This document shows, in pieces, positions 46,070-55,675 of a stretch of DNA of 64,000 nucleotides. Position numbers and translations under genes: made by a program. The DNA is from Setophaga petechia (Eukaryota; Chordata; Aves; Passeriformes; Parulidae), in assembly GCA_024362935.1 (NCBI GenBank), contig JANCRA010000003.1, positions 5,508,001 through 5,572,000 of the forward strand, given 5' to 3'. Each line of letters opens with the position of its first letter. Within the stretch, counting starts at the first letter, position 1. A model generated the notes under the pieces. The model saw only the letters and a list, made by a program, of their open reading frames with translations. It was not told the DNA's origin and searched no databases.

Positions 46070-46147
<78 letters not shown>
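46070..46147 (+). repeat. (CAG)26 trinucleotide repeat, uninterrupted
   Basis: 78 nt of perfect CAG, so 26 units with no interruption; CTG on the other strand. It sits in otherwise non-coding sequence between AKT1 and SIVA1. Frames opened across it (poly-Gln, poly-Ser or poly-Ala on +; poly-Cys on -) are products of the repeat. Confidence 0.97.
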
Positions 46148-46148
<1 letters not shown>

Positions 46149-46680
46149 TCTGGATCTCTGGCACAGAGGGGTCTGTGCTGCCCCTGCCCCTGCAGCTCAA
46201 CAAGGTTTGCCTTTCCCCTGGCAAGGACACCCCCATTTCTCTCCTCTCATCCAGTGCTGCTCATCTCATCTCATCAGAAACACCAGTGGGGTTGGCCACA
46301 GGTAACAGGCCCATGATAAATCTGTGTGACTGCTCCCAATGATGTTCCCACCCTTCCTGTGCCGGGATGTGGAGCTGGACACAGCTTTTGTGAGGATTCA
46401 CCCCATAACATTCCTGAGGGCTGAGGTCACACTGACCAGCCCATCATTCCCCAAATTGTTCTCCTCAAAGACTGGCACAGCTCTTGCTTTTTTTCCACCA
46501 CCAGGACCATTCCTGAGGTGCCACTGCCAGTCAGCACCCCACTGCCCATTTCCTGGTCCAGATTCACAGTCCTACTCCTGGCATGGACATCACTGTACTC
46601 TTTCACATCTTTATGAGAAGCAACTTGAGTAGGATCTTAATTCAATGCAAAGAAATGTGTAATGGGAATATTTGGTTTGG

Positions 46681-46733
46681 TTTTTTTTTTTTTTTTGGTG
46701 GGGTGGTTTCTTTGTTGTTGGTCTTTTTTTTTT
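46681..46733. repeat. T-rich low-complexity tract
   Basis: A T16 run at 46681-46696, a G/T-rich spacer, then a second run of about 12 T near 46723-46735. No element recognised. Confidence 0.75.
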
Positions 46734-49700
46734 TTAAGAGAAGTGTGACATAACTTACATGTTGGTATATAATCACCCTTATTTGTCATACTGATACGTT
46801 AGAATTCAAAGAAAAAAAAGGGATCAATTTATGGTTTTGCATCTGATTTACATTTTGCTCTTGTCTTTGCAGGCAGCAAAATGGTCTGTTCGGAATTTCA
46901 GGCCTTATTTTATGAATGGTACAAAATATCTGTGATAAAAAAAAAAAAACCTATTGTGTGAACATTTGACCTACAGATTAATGAGGGAAATATTTTAAAA
47001 CACACTTCCTCTCCAAACTAGCAGTCCAATTACTACAGTATCAATTGAGCAGTGACGACTTGAGAAGAAATCCAAGAATTTGGGTAACAAAGCCCATAAA
47101 CCCAACGTCGTGCTGCCACCCTGTGGCTCGAGGATGAAACTTCTGCTGCGAAGGCTGGAGGAGGGATTGTTTCATCTTAAACCTCTAATCAGATTAAAGA
47201 GCACTTCTGCACAAGGAGCCGCTGGCAGCTGGTGGAATTCAGTGCAAGTCTGAGAGAATTCGTACAGAACAGATCAGCACAGTACTGGGGCAGGCTATCA
47301 AGGGGACACCTGCCCTCAAAACCTCCAACTGGGTCTTTGTCAGGGAAAGAAGAAACAGAGAAACATCTGAATCTTACAGAACAAATAAATGAGAAGGGGA
47401 TCATGATTTAAACCATGACACTTGAGTAAAACAATGTAAGAAAATGCAATTAAATAAATCCTAAAATTTAAAATAAATCCTATAACCACAAAATGTTCAA
47501 GCAATAATAAGCTCTGCAAGAGATTAGTAACTTAACATCTATCACAGGGTTTTAATGCAAATCACAGCCATGAGAATAAAAACTTTTAATAAAAGTGTAA
47601 GACATAATAATTTGATTCCAGCTGAGTTTTTTCCCAGAGGAAGAAAACAAAATAACAAAAGCCCAGAATACACACCACCAGCAAATATTAAAGCTTGTAT
47701 TACAATTGTAGCAGTTCAAAATGCAATCAACTGTAAAAGCTATGGCATTTTAATATCTATCAATATAAAATATCTATACAAAAAAAGTTTTATATGTGTG
47801 TGCATGTGTATTTGCCATTAAAATATACAACATTGTGTGATCACTTTTACCCTATTCCAATTTTAATGATGTAAAATAAAAAATAATTTGGAAGAATTTT
47901 ATCCCAATTTTCTACCCACAAATATTTGCCTTGAAATTACACAGCTCTTACTTATTTCTTAAAGAATCATTAACACTTTCTGAAGCTTCTTGGCTGCTTT
48001 TAACCAATTTACCTCACTAAAAGGAGTGTTCAAAGCTTTGCTACCTTCCCCTTCCCTGTAGTGAAAAACCCTAAAGAGAGTGGAGGAAAGAGCAGGTACA
48101 GGTGATCTTCCTCAGCTTTTCCTGTCCTCACTCAGAAGCCTGCTGGGAGCAGGATGCTCTCTGGGAAGAGCCCTCACCATCCTTCTCCTTTTCCAAGCTG
48201 CCACAGTTGTGGTGCCAGGCTGGGCTCTGGAGCCCCTGTGCTGCTGCAACAGTTTTGTTCTGCACGTGTCTGAGTGCTGCTCTCGGGTGGGTTGAGGTTT
48301 TCCTCCCCTTCCCTGGACAACCCCACATGTTCCTGCAGTAGTCTGGATCTAAGCTTAGCCTGACAATCCGTGGTAAAGCACTGCAAAGAACAGAGGACAG
48401 AGCTTGACAGACAGAACAAACAGGAGGGGCTCTGCCACACTCCATCCCAGCTGGAGCTGCCCCAAGCACAGAGGGCTTCGTGTCCAGGCAGTCAGTGCTC
48501 TTGGAATCCAGATGGGCGGCAAAGGCAGCACAAAGAGCTTTTAGTTGCAGAATTTGCCATGATGAAACAGTATCACACCTAAGCAAAAGCTACAGAGCAG
48601 CAGCAGACGCAAGTTTGTACACATACTCCATACGTGGGAGCCTAATTACAGGTAAGTTTTGCTGGGATTCAATTTTTTAATCCAGTTTGATCCTGTCAAA
48701 ACCCAAAACCATCACGCAGTGACTGGTAGGGAGCATGGTGAGAGAGAGAAGTATTTATTCCTTGCATGGTGCTGGCATTTGTTGCTGTCTCACAAATCCA
48801 GCCAGAGGCCAGTTGAGTGTTTTCAAAGGAAAACAGGCCCAGCAAACCTGGGGACAAAGATAACTGTTTCCATTTCTACTTCTTGACTGCACCTCTTCAA
48901 AGTAGGATTCAGAAGATTTAAGCCCTTTGCTTATTGCTGCCACTTGTGATGGCAGCAAACCCAGTACAGAAGCAAAGCATAAATGCCTTGCCCATGCTTG
49001 TAAGGAAAAAAAGGACATTGTCTCTCACTCTCACCTGCATTATTTGGGGTTTATGTCCTGTCCTGAGATAAAATACAGCTGCATCTAGTTATCACCTGTT
49101 CAGAAAGGAATACATAAAAAGCCTATTGAACTGGCTGCAAGTAAGGGCCCAAATGTGTAGGACACTAAAACAAAAAGGACAGGAAGAAGCGGAGGCACTG
49201 GCTGTATTAAACAAAAGACACATCAATCACAGAATGGAGAGCTAACATTTATTTATTTTTAATTTTCACATTGTCTGGATCACCTGTAGAATGGCTCGCT
49301 TTTCTCTTGGAGGAATGCAGATTTCTGGACTGAACTGCAAAATATTGGGAATTCCTTTGTGCTCAGGACAAATGCTATTGAATGAGACAGCTCAAGTGTA
49401 TTGGTTCTTTTCAGTGAGCTTTTTTACAATGTTGTGGGTTTGTTCTAATACAGTCTGGAGATACTGGAGACTACTGCAGTCATTAACCACCTAAGACTCT
49501 CCTTAAATATCTGGTGTCTATGAAACCACACATTTCTAGAACTGACTCAGTTATTAGTCTTAAGAGAAACTGTTTTATCCTGATCAGATCAGCTGACTTC
49601 CTTTTGGATATAAAGGTCTGCTCTTTGAGACATATGTCACCAGTAATGATACACAAGCCTCAGAAGCTTCTCATCCATCTGTAAAATCATTACTGCAGGA

Positions 49701-52549
49701 TATTTTTACCCATCAATATGCTGGCTCCTCAGGGGATCTCCTTCCCTTGGAACAGCAGGCAAACTTTGATTTTTGACACTTTGCACTGAGTGGGAGGGGA
49801 AGAACATACAATTACAACAAAAAAAGCACAGGATTAAACCCAATTTCCTGCTCAGCTAATAAACCAGACAATTTCTCTGGCTCTCATTTACAGTCCTAGG
49901 GGTATCCTCTGTGTTGTATTGTAACTCTATTACAGCTCAATGATCAGTGGCAACAGACAAGTCCTTGTGAGGAGGAGTTAATTAGGCAAAGAGAAAAATC
50001 TTTATACTTCTCACCCAAAGATACTTCCCTTCACACAGGTTTTTTTTTTTTTATGTAGGCATTATAAAGATTTACAAACAGTCTCCAGTCTTACCTCCCA
50101 TTGTTTATTTGAGAACTGCAGGACTAGAAAAAGAACTTTCCTGAATAATATTTGAGTCTTTTGGTAGACACAGGCAGTTTTATCACCTTCTGAAGCCAGA
50201 GAAGCAGATGTGGCAACCACTAAACCCCATTTCTCACATGTAAGAAGGACCTCCCCTATGCAAGAGCTGGCCATGCTGTTCTGTGCCCCTCCTGCCCTTC
50301 CCCTCCCAGCCTCTAACCTTCTTCACCCTCCTGCTTTTCTTCTCTCAGCTCTTCACCCTGCACTGGGTATCTATCCTAATGCACAGCCATCTTTCAAGCA
50401 GCTAGAGGATAACAAATAAGAACATTAAGCCATGAAATTTATGTCATTGTTTACAGAGGGCAGCTTTCTATGAAATACAGCAGTGACTAAATGAGCCAAA
50501 AAACATTTCTATCACTAGTTTGAAACACAAATCATTTGTAAACAACATGTCTCATCTCTCCCAGAGCCTAGAAGCAAAACATTATTTTCAGTCTCTCACC
50601 CTCAGGAGAGAGTAAGAAAAAGCAGACACATACTTAAAGGTTTCATTTAGAAAAATATACTTGACTGAAAAAAACACTTTAGTTCACTGCTTAAAGCTTC
50701 AAGTGAAACAAAGCCAAGTTTTAAAACTCTTTCCTAAAACTAACATCTAAATGCAGTAAACCACAGGTTCTTCCCATCCATAAAAATGAGCTTTGTGATT
50801 TAAAATGATTGCCACAGGAGCAACATTTTTATCTGCCCTGTGATACCAGCTGGGAACTGCACCAGAGATCTGCCACCATCCTGACTTCATCTACTAGAGC
50901 TTTGAAAAGACAAATAATGCTATGGAATTCCTGCACATTCCAGCTAATTCTTCCACTACCAAGTCACCTGACTTGAGACTTTTTTTTGTTTGTTATGGGA
51001 ATGAAGATAAGACACATTTCAGAGTTGCTCAAAATGAAGACTGGAGTAAGAACCAGTAAAGTCTCCCATTTTAACTGGCTCCAAAACATGCAGGACAGGA
51101 AAACCAACCAGATCCATCAGCATGTCCAGGCTGGCACAGATGGTCAGTCTAAGCTGGCACAGATGGTTGGGAGTGAAGTGACACCCCTCAGGAAACCCTG
51201 AAGTGCACAAATGCTTTCAAAGAGTGTCTGCACAGTTACACAAAGTGCTACACAGGATAGAGGATGTCATCCTGCACCTCACTGTGGCTGATACACCCAA
51301 AGCCATGACACTGCAGCTATGAACAAGGGCTGCTCTCCAGCAACAGCCACCCCCACCCTTTGCTAAAACTTTTACCATTCTCTTTGGGTAGCTGCAGGAT
51401 TCTGACAGGCAAATGCCTCCAACAGAATGTCAAATAAAGGTGTCCCCACGAGGGAGAAGTCAGGCTCTCAAATTGCACTGCAATGGCCTTTCCATCTCTT
51501 CAAACAGAAAAGGCTAAAGTGGAGGGAAACAGGTAAAACAAGGTTACTCCACCCAAAACATACTAATTACAGCTGATAAGACTGGGAAGCATGAGTGGCA
51601 GGCTTTGCTTCAGGAGTTCAGGGCAAAGAATTTGAGAAACAGACCATTATCTGTGCCACAAGGATTTCTTTTCTTGTGCGTGTCAAATCTATTCCTTTTA
51701 TCCTACAGTCTGAAATCAGCCACTCAAATCAGCATTTTCCTGAGGCAGAGACCACTGTAGTTTTCTCTTAGGCATAGTTGGTTTGCCAACTAAGTGGCTT
51801 TTTTTATGAAACAGCAGAATCAGTAAAAGAAACTACTTTGAGGGGCTGTCCAGTAGTACTTTACTTAACTCTTACAGCACAAACAATATCAAGCCTCTGC
51901 AGTGATTTGAAAAGAAAATGAGGAATGAGCTGGTTTATGGAGAGGTACCCCTGAGTGCTGACCATTTTTCAGACCACTTCATGAGCTATTTCTGAGTGGC
52001 TATTCAGAACAATATGAAGTTACCAGTGTAGGTGATAAACTTGTACAGATAAGTTGCTTTCCAAGAAAGACTTCCAGTGAAGGTACTGGAAAATTTACTA
52101 ATGAGAAAAACTTTTCTGCTCCAAGCCTGGTGTGCTAGTGTTCTTTCTATCAAAGTTACCACAGAATGATTAAAAGCATTCAAGCTGTCAGTAAACACAA
52201 GATGTTCGTGATAGCTTAAAAAAAACTTAACCAGAATCAGCAAATTCTCTTATTTGGAAAAGCCCTCAGGCCCGGCTGATTTTCCTAGTAAGCTCACAAA
52301 GAAAATGTTGTGTGTCCAGAATGGATTCACACTCACCTGAAAGCACAGAAGGAGCAACTGATTTCTATTCTGATCCCACAAAAGTGTGTCCTAACATGAC
52401 CAACAAGCGAGGAGAATATTCTGAATCCTGTATCACATCAGGAACACCAGGTAAGAGCACAGAGTGGTCCCTTCCAGACAGGCATATCACAGCTAGGGAA
52501 AAGGAGAAAGCCGACTCAAAATAATCTAAAAAGCTTTAAAATATAAATG

Positions 52550-52555
52550 TTTATT
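52550..52555 (-). terminator. SIVA1: SIVA1 poly(A) signal AATAAA
   Basis: TTTATT on the + strand, about 155 nt after the SIVA1 stop. It gives a short 3' UTR (about 52707 down to 52530). It is the first canonical hexamer downstream of the stop that I found. Confidence 0.7.
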
Positions 52556-52707
52556 TAGCTACAATATTTAAAAGTACAATATAAAGATATAAAACATAGA
52601 AATTCCATAACTAATTCACATGCTAAAAGGAGTATTTGATCAGCTGCAAGGAGAAGACTTCATGAAATTCATGGATGTTTTAGCCACAAGGGTTATTTCA
52701 TCAAGTT

Positions 52708-52765
52708 TCAGACTTGAAATACTGAACAACCATTGCAGAGAACTTGCTCTCCCACATCACCATAA
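52708..52765 (-). CDS. SIVA1: SIVA1 exon 4, C-terminus (residues 151-169)
   Basis: 58 nt after a cctag acceptor. Its first base completes Asp151, then [18 protein letters not shown] and TGA at 52710-52708. It aligns with the human VDCSDMYEKVLCTSCAMFET end, keeping the C-x2-C pair but replacing the Cys after Asp with Tyr. Confidence 0.9.
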
Positions 52766-54455
52766 CTAGGGGAAAAAAGAAACAAAAAAAACCAGAAGAA
52801 ACAAAAGTCAGAATGCCTACTGTTTCTGGAACATAACAATGGCACACTATTCCATTATCAATTGCAACCATGGGACTCCCACACAGCACACTCAGTATTT
52901 CTTTATACCACAGGATTGTTAACAATGAAGGAAAAAAAAATAAGATTGTTCCTTGGAAGTGCATGCATTCAGCACTGGCCAGCATGCTATACTGCTGGTG
53001 GGAAAGCAAGAGAAATTTTTGCCTCCTGCAGCATTTAAATAAGAAGCTGAACTAGACTTGTACTATGGCTGATTAGAGTGCTTCACACAGGCATCTTGGC
53101 TTGCACAGTTTCAGACAGTTTTACTGCTGCTAGAGCATGGGAAGACTTTAACTCCTTTATGTGTACGAGCTAGATATCTGCTGCACCCGACTATCAGGCC
53201 ATGTGTAATTAAAATAAGCTTCCAAACTCGAAAGGCACTTACTCAACAGCGGAGCACAAGGAGCAGGTGACCGCGTTGCAGCAGCTGCAGAGCCTGCTGC
53301 AGCTCTGGCAGACGAGCCGGTCACACTGCGCACACGCCTCCTTCACATCGGCCGCTCTCACACACGACGAGCAGGCTCTGGACGCTCCCAGCGGCGGAAC
53401 TGCTTGGCAAAGACACGGCAAAGAAGGGATGAGCTTTACAGCAAGGCAGAGAAAGCAGCTGGAAGTCCCAGGGGCCGCAGAGCGCGGCGCCGTGCACAGC
53501 TACAGCTGGCAGCACTTGGGGAATGCCAAGGGACAGGGAGCGCCGCTTGGAACTTTGTTGCTTCCTTCTCTGCTCAGTGGCAAGACTAAGGGATGCTAAA
53601 ACAGAACATACACGCAGCAATTCCGAAATCCGTCAAATCTAACACCGCCTTTAAGGAAAGTCAATAAAGAAGAACTACACAGCACAAAACTACTCAGCAT
53701 AGTACAGACCTCCTTGGGAGGGGAAGCCAAGGGACAGCACTGGTCTCTGTAGTGACCAGGGACAGGAACAGAGGGAATGGCCTCAAGCTGTGCCAGGGGA
53801 GGTTTAGGTTGGATATTAGAAAAAGGTTCTTCACCCAGAGGGTGGTCTGGCACAGCAACACCCCTCAGGGAAGTGGTCACGGCCCCAACCCTGCCAGAGT
53901 TTAAGAATCATTCCGACAACGCCCTCCGGCTCACGGTGGGAACGTCGGGGACGTCCTGGTCGGGACAGGAGATGCACTCCGATGGGTCCCTTCCAGCTGA
54001 GGGCATTACGCGGTTCCGTGACACGGCCCGGGCACTCACCCCTGTCCGCGGGCCGCCGCCGCAGTTTCCCGTCGTGGCCGATGAGGAGCTGCCCGCTCCA
54101 GCGGGGCCCCTCGCCCTGCGCCTCCCCGGCCGGCCCCGGCTCCGCCGCACGGGCGGCTGCTGCCGCGCCCTCCATGTACGCCTGAGCACCCTTGAAGAGC
54201 AGCCGCCGGGTCCTCTCTGCCGGCGGAGAGGAGAGCAGAGTCAGGGGCGGACTCCCCATGCCCGCGGGCCGCGGCCGGCCGGCACATCCCCCGGTGGGGC
54301 GGCCGGCCCGGCGCTCCCCCCTCCGCGCCCCGCTCACCGAACACCTCCCGCCGGTACTCCTCGCCCCGCACGCCGCGGCTCAGCTCCCGCAGCCCCACGC
54401 GGGTCTTCAGCTGGAGCGGGGCCGCGTCCCCGAAGGGGCAGGAGCGCTTCGGCAT
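52708..54455 (-). CDS. SIVA1: SIVA1, apoptosis regulatory protein Siva (4 coding exons)
   Basis: Siva is a small zinc-binding adaptor, first found as a CD27-interacting pro-apoptotic protein. The CDS joins, on the - strand, 54455-54338, 54216-54040, 53399-53243 and 52765-52708: 510 nt, 169 residues plus TGA, near the 175 of the human protein. The N-terminus [17 protein letters not shown] is diagnostic. The helix around residues 31-55 ([22 protein letters not shown]), known in human to contact Bcl-XL, is well kept. The middle (56-85) is an Ala/Gly-rich variable linker. Residues 108-165 hold repeated C-x2-C pairs (CSSC, CAQC, CQSC, CSLC, CNGC) of the Cys-rich zinc-binding region. All introns are GT-AG and phases match. 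It converges on AKT1, as in human. Confidence 0.95.
52766..53242 (-). other. SIVA1: SIVA1 intron 3, 477 bp
   Basis: GT-AG intron (gtaagt to cctag). Nothing recognised inside. Confidence 0.85.
53243..53399 (-). CDS. SIVA1: SIVA1 exon 3, Cys-rich region (residues 99-151)
   Basis: 157 nt; acceptor gcag, donor gtaagt. Two bases complete Val99 and the last two start Asp151. It encodes [19 protein letters not shown] and the following C-x2-C pairs to CSLCSAV. The cysteine spacing follows the human protein nearly throughout. Confidence 0.95.
53400..54039 (-). other. SIVA1: SIVA1 intron 2, 640 bp, nearly half CR1
   Basis: GT-AG intron (gtgagt at 54039-54034). An opposite-strand CR1 fragment occupies about 53730-54022, ending only about 17 bp from exon 2. 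The remaining 53400-53730 shows nothing recognisable. Confidence 0.85.
53730..54022 (+). mobile_element. CR1 LINE 3'-end fragment inside SIVA1 intron 2
   Basis: It contains 'ggcctcaagctgtgccaggg', 'ggtttaggttggatattag', 'aaaaggttcttcacccagag' and a terminal core 'gatgggtcccttccagctga' with a decayed tail repeat. It is on the + strand, antisense to SIVA1. Its 3' half is unusually rich in CpG for an old CR1, in line with the surrounding CpG island. Confidence 0.9.
54040..54216 (-). CDS. SIVA1: SIVA1 exon 2 (residues 40-99)
   Basis: 177 nt; acceptor ggcag, donor gtgagt. Two bases complete Glu40. It encodes the conserved [16 protein letters not shown] helix end, an Ala-rich linker, and the conserved [12 protein letters not shown] motif (human QMLIGPDGRLIR). 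In human, skipping the equivalent exon gives the short SIVA isoform; whether that happens here cannot be seen from DNA. Confidence 0.93.
54217..54337 (-). other. SIVA1: SIVA1 intron 1, 121 bp
   Basis: Short, very GC-rich GT-AG intron (gtgagc to ggcag) inside the CpG island. Because it lacks stops, long artefactual frames run through it on both strands. Confidence 0.9.
54338..54455 (-). CDS. SIVA1: SIVA1 exon 1 with start codon (residues 1-40)
   Basis: 118 nt of coding sequence from ATG at 54455-54453 to a gtgagc donor. The start is chosen because MPKRSCPF is the invariant Siva N-terminus and has G at -3. It ends with one base of Glu40. Confidence 0.95.
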
Positions 54456-54659
54456 GGCCGGACCGACCCGCGCCCGCCCCGCCCCGCGCAGCGTCACGGC
54501 CGCGCCACCGCCACCCTCATATCCCGGGCCGGGCGCTCGGGAACCGCGGCCACTCCTTTCTTTCTGCAGGAAAACGAAAGCTTCGTCCGCAGCGGAAAAC
54601 TTCTCTTCCCGCCGCGTCCCGAGCGCCCGGCGGGGTTGGCAGAGGCACCGGCCCGGCCC

Positions 54660-54702
54660 CGCCGCCCCGCCCCTGCCACCGCCCCGCCCCTGCCACCGCC
54701 CC
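54660..54702. repeat. 16-17 bp GC-box tandem repeat in the SIVA1 promoter
   Basis: The unit ccccgcccctgccacc is present twice with a partial third copy. Each unit carries a CCCGCCCC Sp1-type box. Confidence 0.75.
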
Positions 54703-54790
54703 TCAGGCGTCACCTCCGTGCGCCCGGAGCGGCGGCGCGGACCCGGCGGGGCAAAGCGAAACCGCTTTTGGGACTCCCGTTTGTCAGTAA

Positions 54791-55675
54791 ACTCAGAATC
54801 ACGGATATGCTGGGTTGGAAGGGAACCACGAGGATCATCGAGTCCATCTCTTAGCCCTGCACAGGACACCCCAGGACGCGCACCATGTGCCTGAGAGCAT
54901 TGTCCAAATGCTGCTCGAACTCTGTCAGGCGTGGGGCTGTGACCGCTGCCCTGGGGAGCCTGTTCTAGTGCCCGACCACCCTCTGGGTAGAGAACCTTTT
55001 CCTAAACCTCCTAAACACAGCTTGCGCCCATTCCCTCACGTCCTGACGCTGGTCACCAGAGGGAAGAAATCAATGTCTGCCCCTCCTCTGCCCCTCATGG
55101 GGAAGTTGTACCTGCAGCGAGGTTTCCCCTCAGTCTCCTCCAGGCCGAACACACCAAGTGCCCTCAGCTACTCCTCATACAGCTTCCCAAGCAGACCCTT
55201 CACCTTCCTCGTGGCCCTCCTTTGGAAGCTCTCTTACAGCTTTAATCCTTTTTTATTTTGTGGCCCCCAAAACTGCACCCAGCACTCGAGGTGAGGCAGC
55301 TCCAGAGCAGAGCAGGACAATCCCCTCCCTTGCTGGGAGGCTATGCTGGGCTGGCTATGCTGTGCGTGATCCCCCTCAGGACAGGATTGTCCCTCCTGGC
55401 TGCCATGCACGGCTGAACCATACCCAACTTCCCATCAACCAGGACCCCCAGGTCCCTTTCTTAGTTTCCCAGTCTTTCTCTACATTCAGAGTTGCCCCAC
55501 TCCAGGTGCAGAAACCGGCACTTTTCTGTTTCAAATTTCATACAGTTGGTGATTGCCCAGCCCTCTAATTTGTTGAAGTCTGTCTGCAAGACCTCTTCCT
55601 TCCAGGGAATCAACAATTTTCCGAATTTCATCTGTAAACCTACTTAGTATCCATTCCAGTCCTGCATCCAGCTTA
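54791..55675 (-). mobile_element. CR1 LINE 3' portion, about 0.9 kb, - orientation
   Basis: It starts on + with the reversed CR1 tail (tcacggatatgctgggttgg, then aagggaaccacgaggatcat) and continues through typical reversed CR1 text: 'accaccctctgggtagagaa' then CCTTTTCCTAA, 'ctcctccaggc' with GAACA, and 'tgtggcccccaaaactgcac' with CCAGCACTCGAGGTGAGG. The longest CR1 copy in the window. Open frames across it are fragments without an intact reverse transcriptase. The distal boundary is approximate. Confidence 0.92.

Larger units (their letters stand above)
36866..52530. other. AKT1-SIVA1 intergenic region, 15.7 kb, no supported gene
   Basis: Both flanking genes end into this region. It contains CR1 tails at 40449-40513 and 43490-43676, an A18 run at 38087-38104, an 18-bp tandem duplication near 37964-38000, a (CAG)26 tract at 46070-46147, T-rich runs at 46681-46733 and a 24-bp tandem duplication near 51130-51165. 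Open frames such as 41420-42136 (238 codons) and 37142-37561 show no domain or family resemblance and I do not call them. Confidence 0.7.
54020..54780 (-). promoter_or_regulatory. SIVA1: CpG island and TATA-less promoter region of SIVA1
   Basis: CpG-dense sequence covers exons 1-2 and about 325 bp upstream of the ATG. Upstream lie GC-box-like CCGCCC runs, including a 16-bp unit (ccgccccgcccctgcca) repeated at about 54660-54702, and TGACG half-sites near 54489 and 54707 (as CGTCA on +). No TATA box is seen. Transcription start sites are not resolvable from sequence. Only SIVA1 is seen leaving this island. Confidence 0.75.

Noticed and set aside
46070..46147. CRISPR-like array
   Set aside because: It is a simple trinucleotide repeat without spacers, in a vertebrate genome.
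45950..46342. Open frame with a 26-residue polyglutamine tract as a new gene
   Set aside because: All three + frames and one - frame stay open because of the CAG repeat, and the flanking residues match no family.
53777..54790. 337-codon + strand open frame over the SIVA1 promoter
   Set aside because: It runs through a CR1 fragment, antisense SIVA1 exons and a stop-poor CpG island. The Pro/Arg/Gly-rich product has no family resemblance.
54036..54869. 277-codon - strand frame covering SIVA1 exons 1-2
   Set aside because: It is a read-through of the 121-bp intron and the 5' flank in GC-rich sequence; the spliced model matches Siva exactly.
54791..55675. Protein-coding frames in the CR1 copy
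   Set aside because: They are antisense or truncated LINE sequence with no intact reverse-transcriptase domain.
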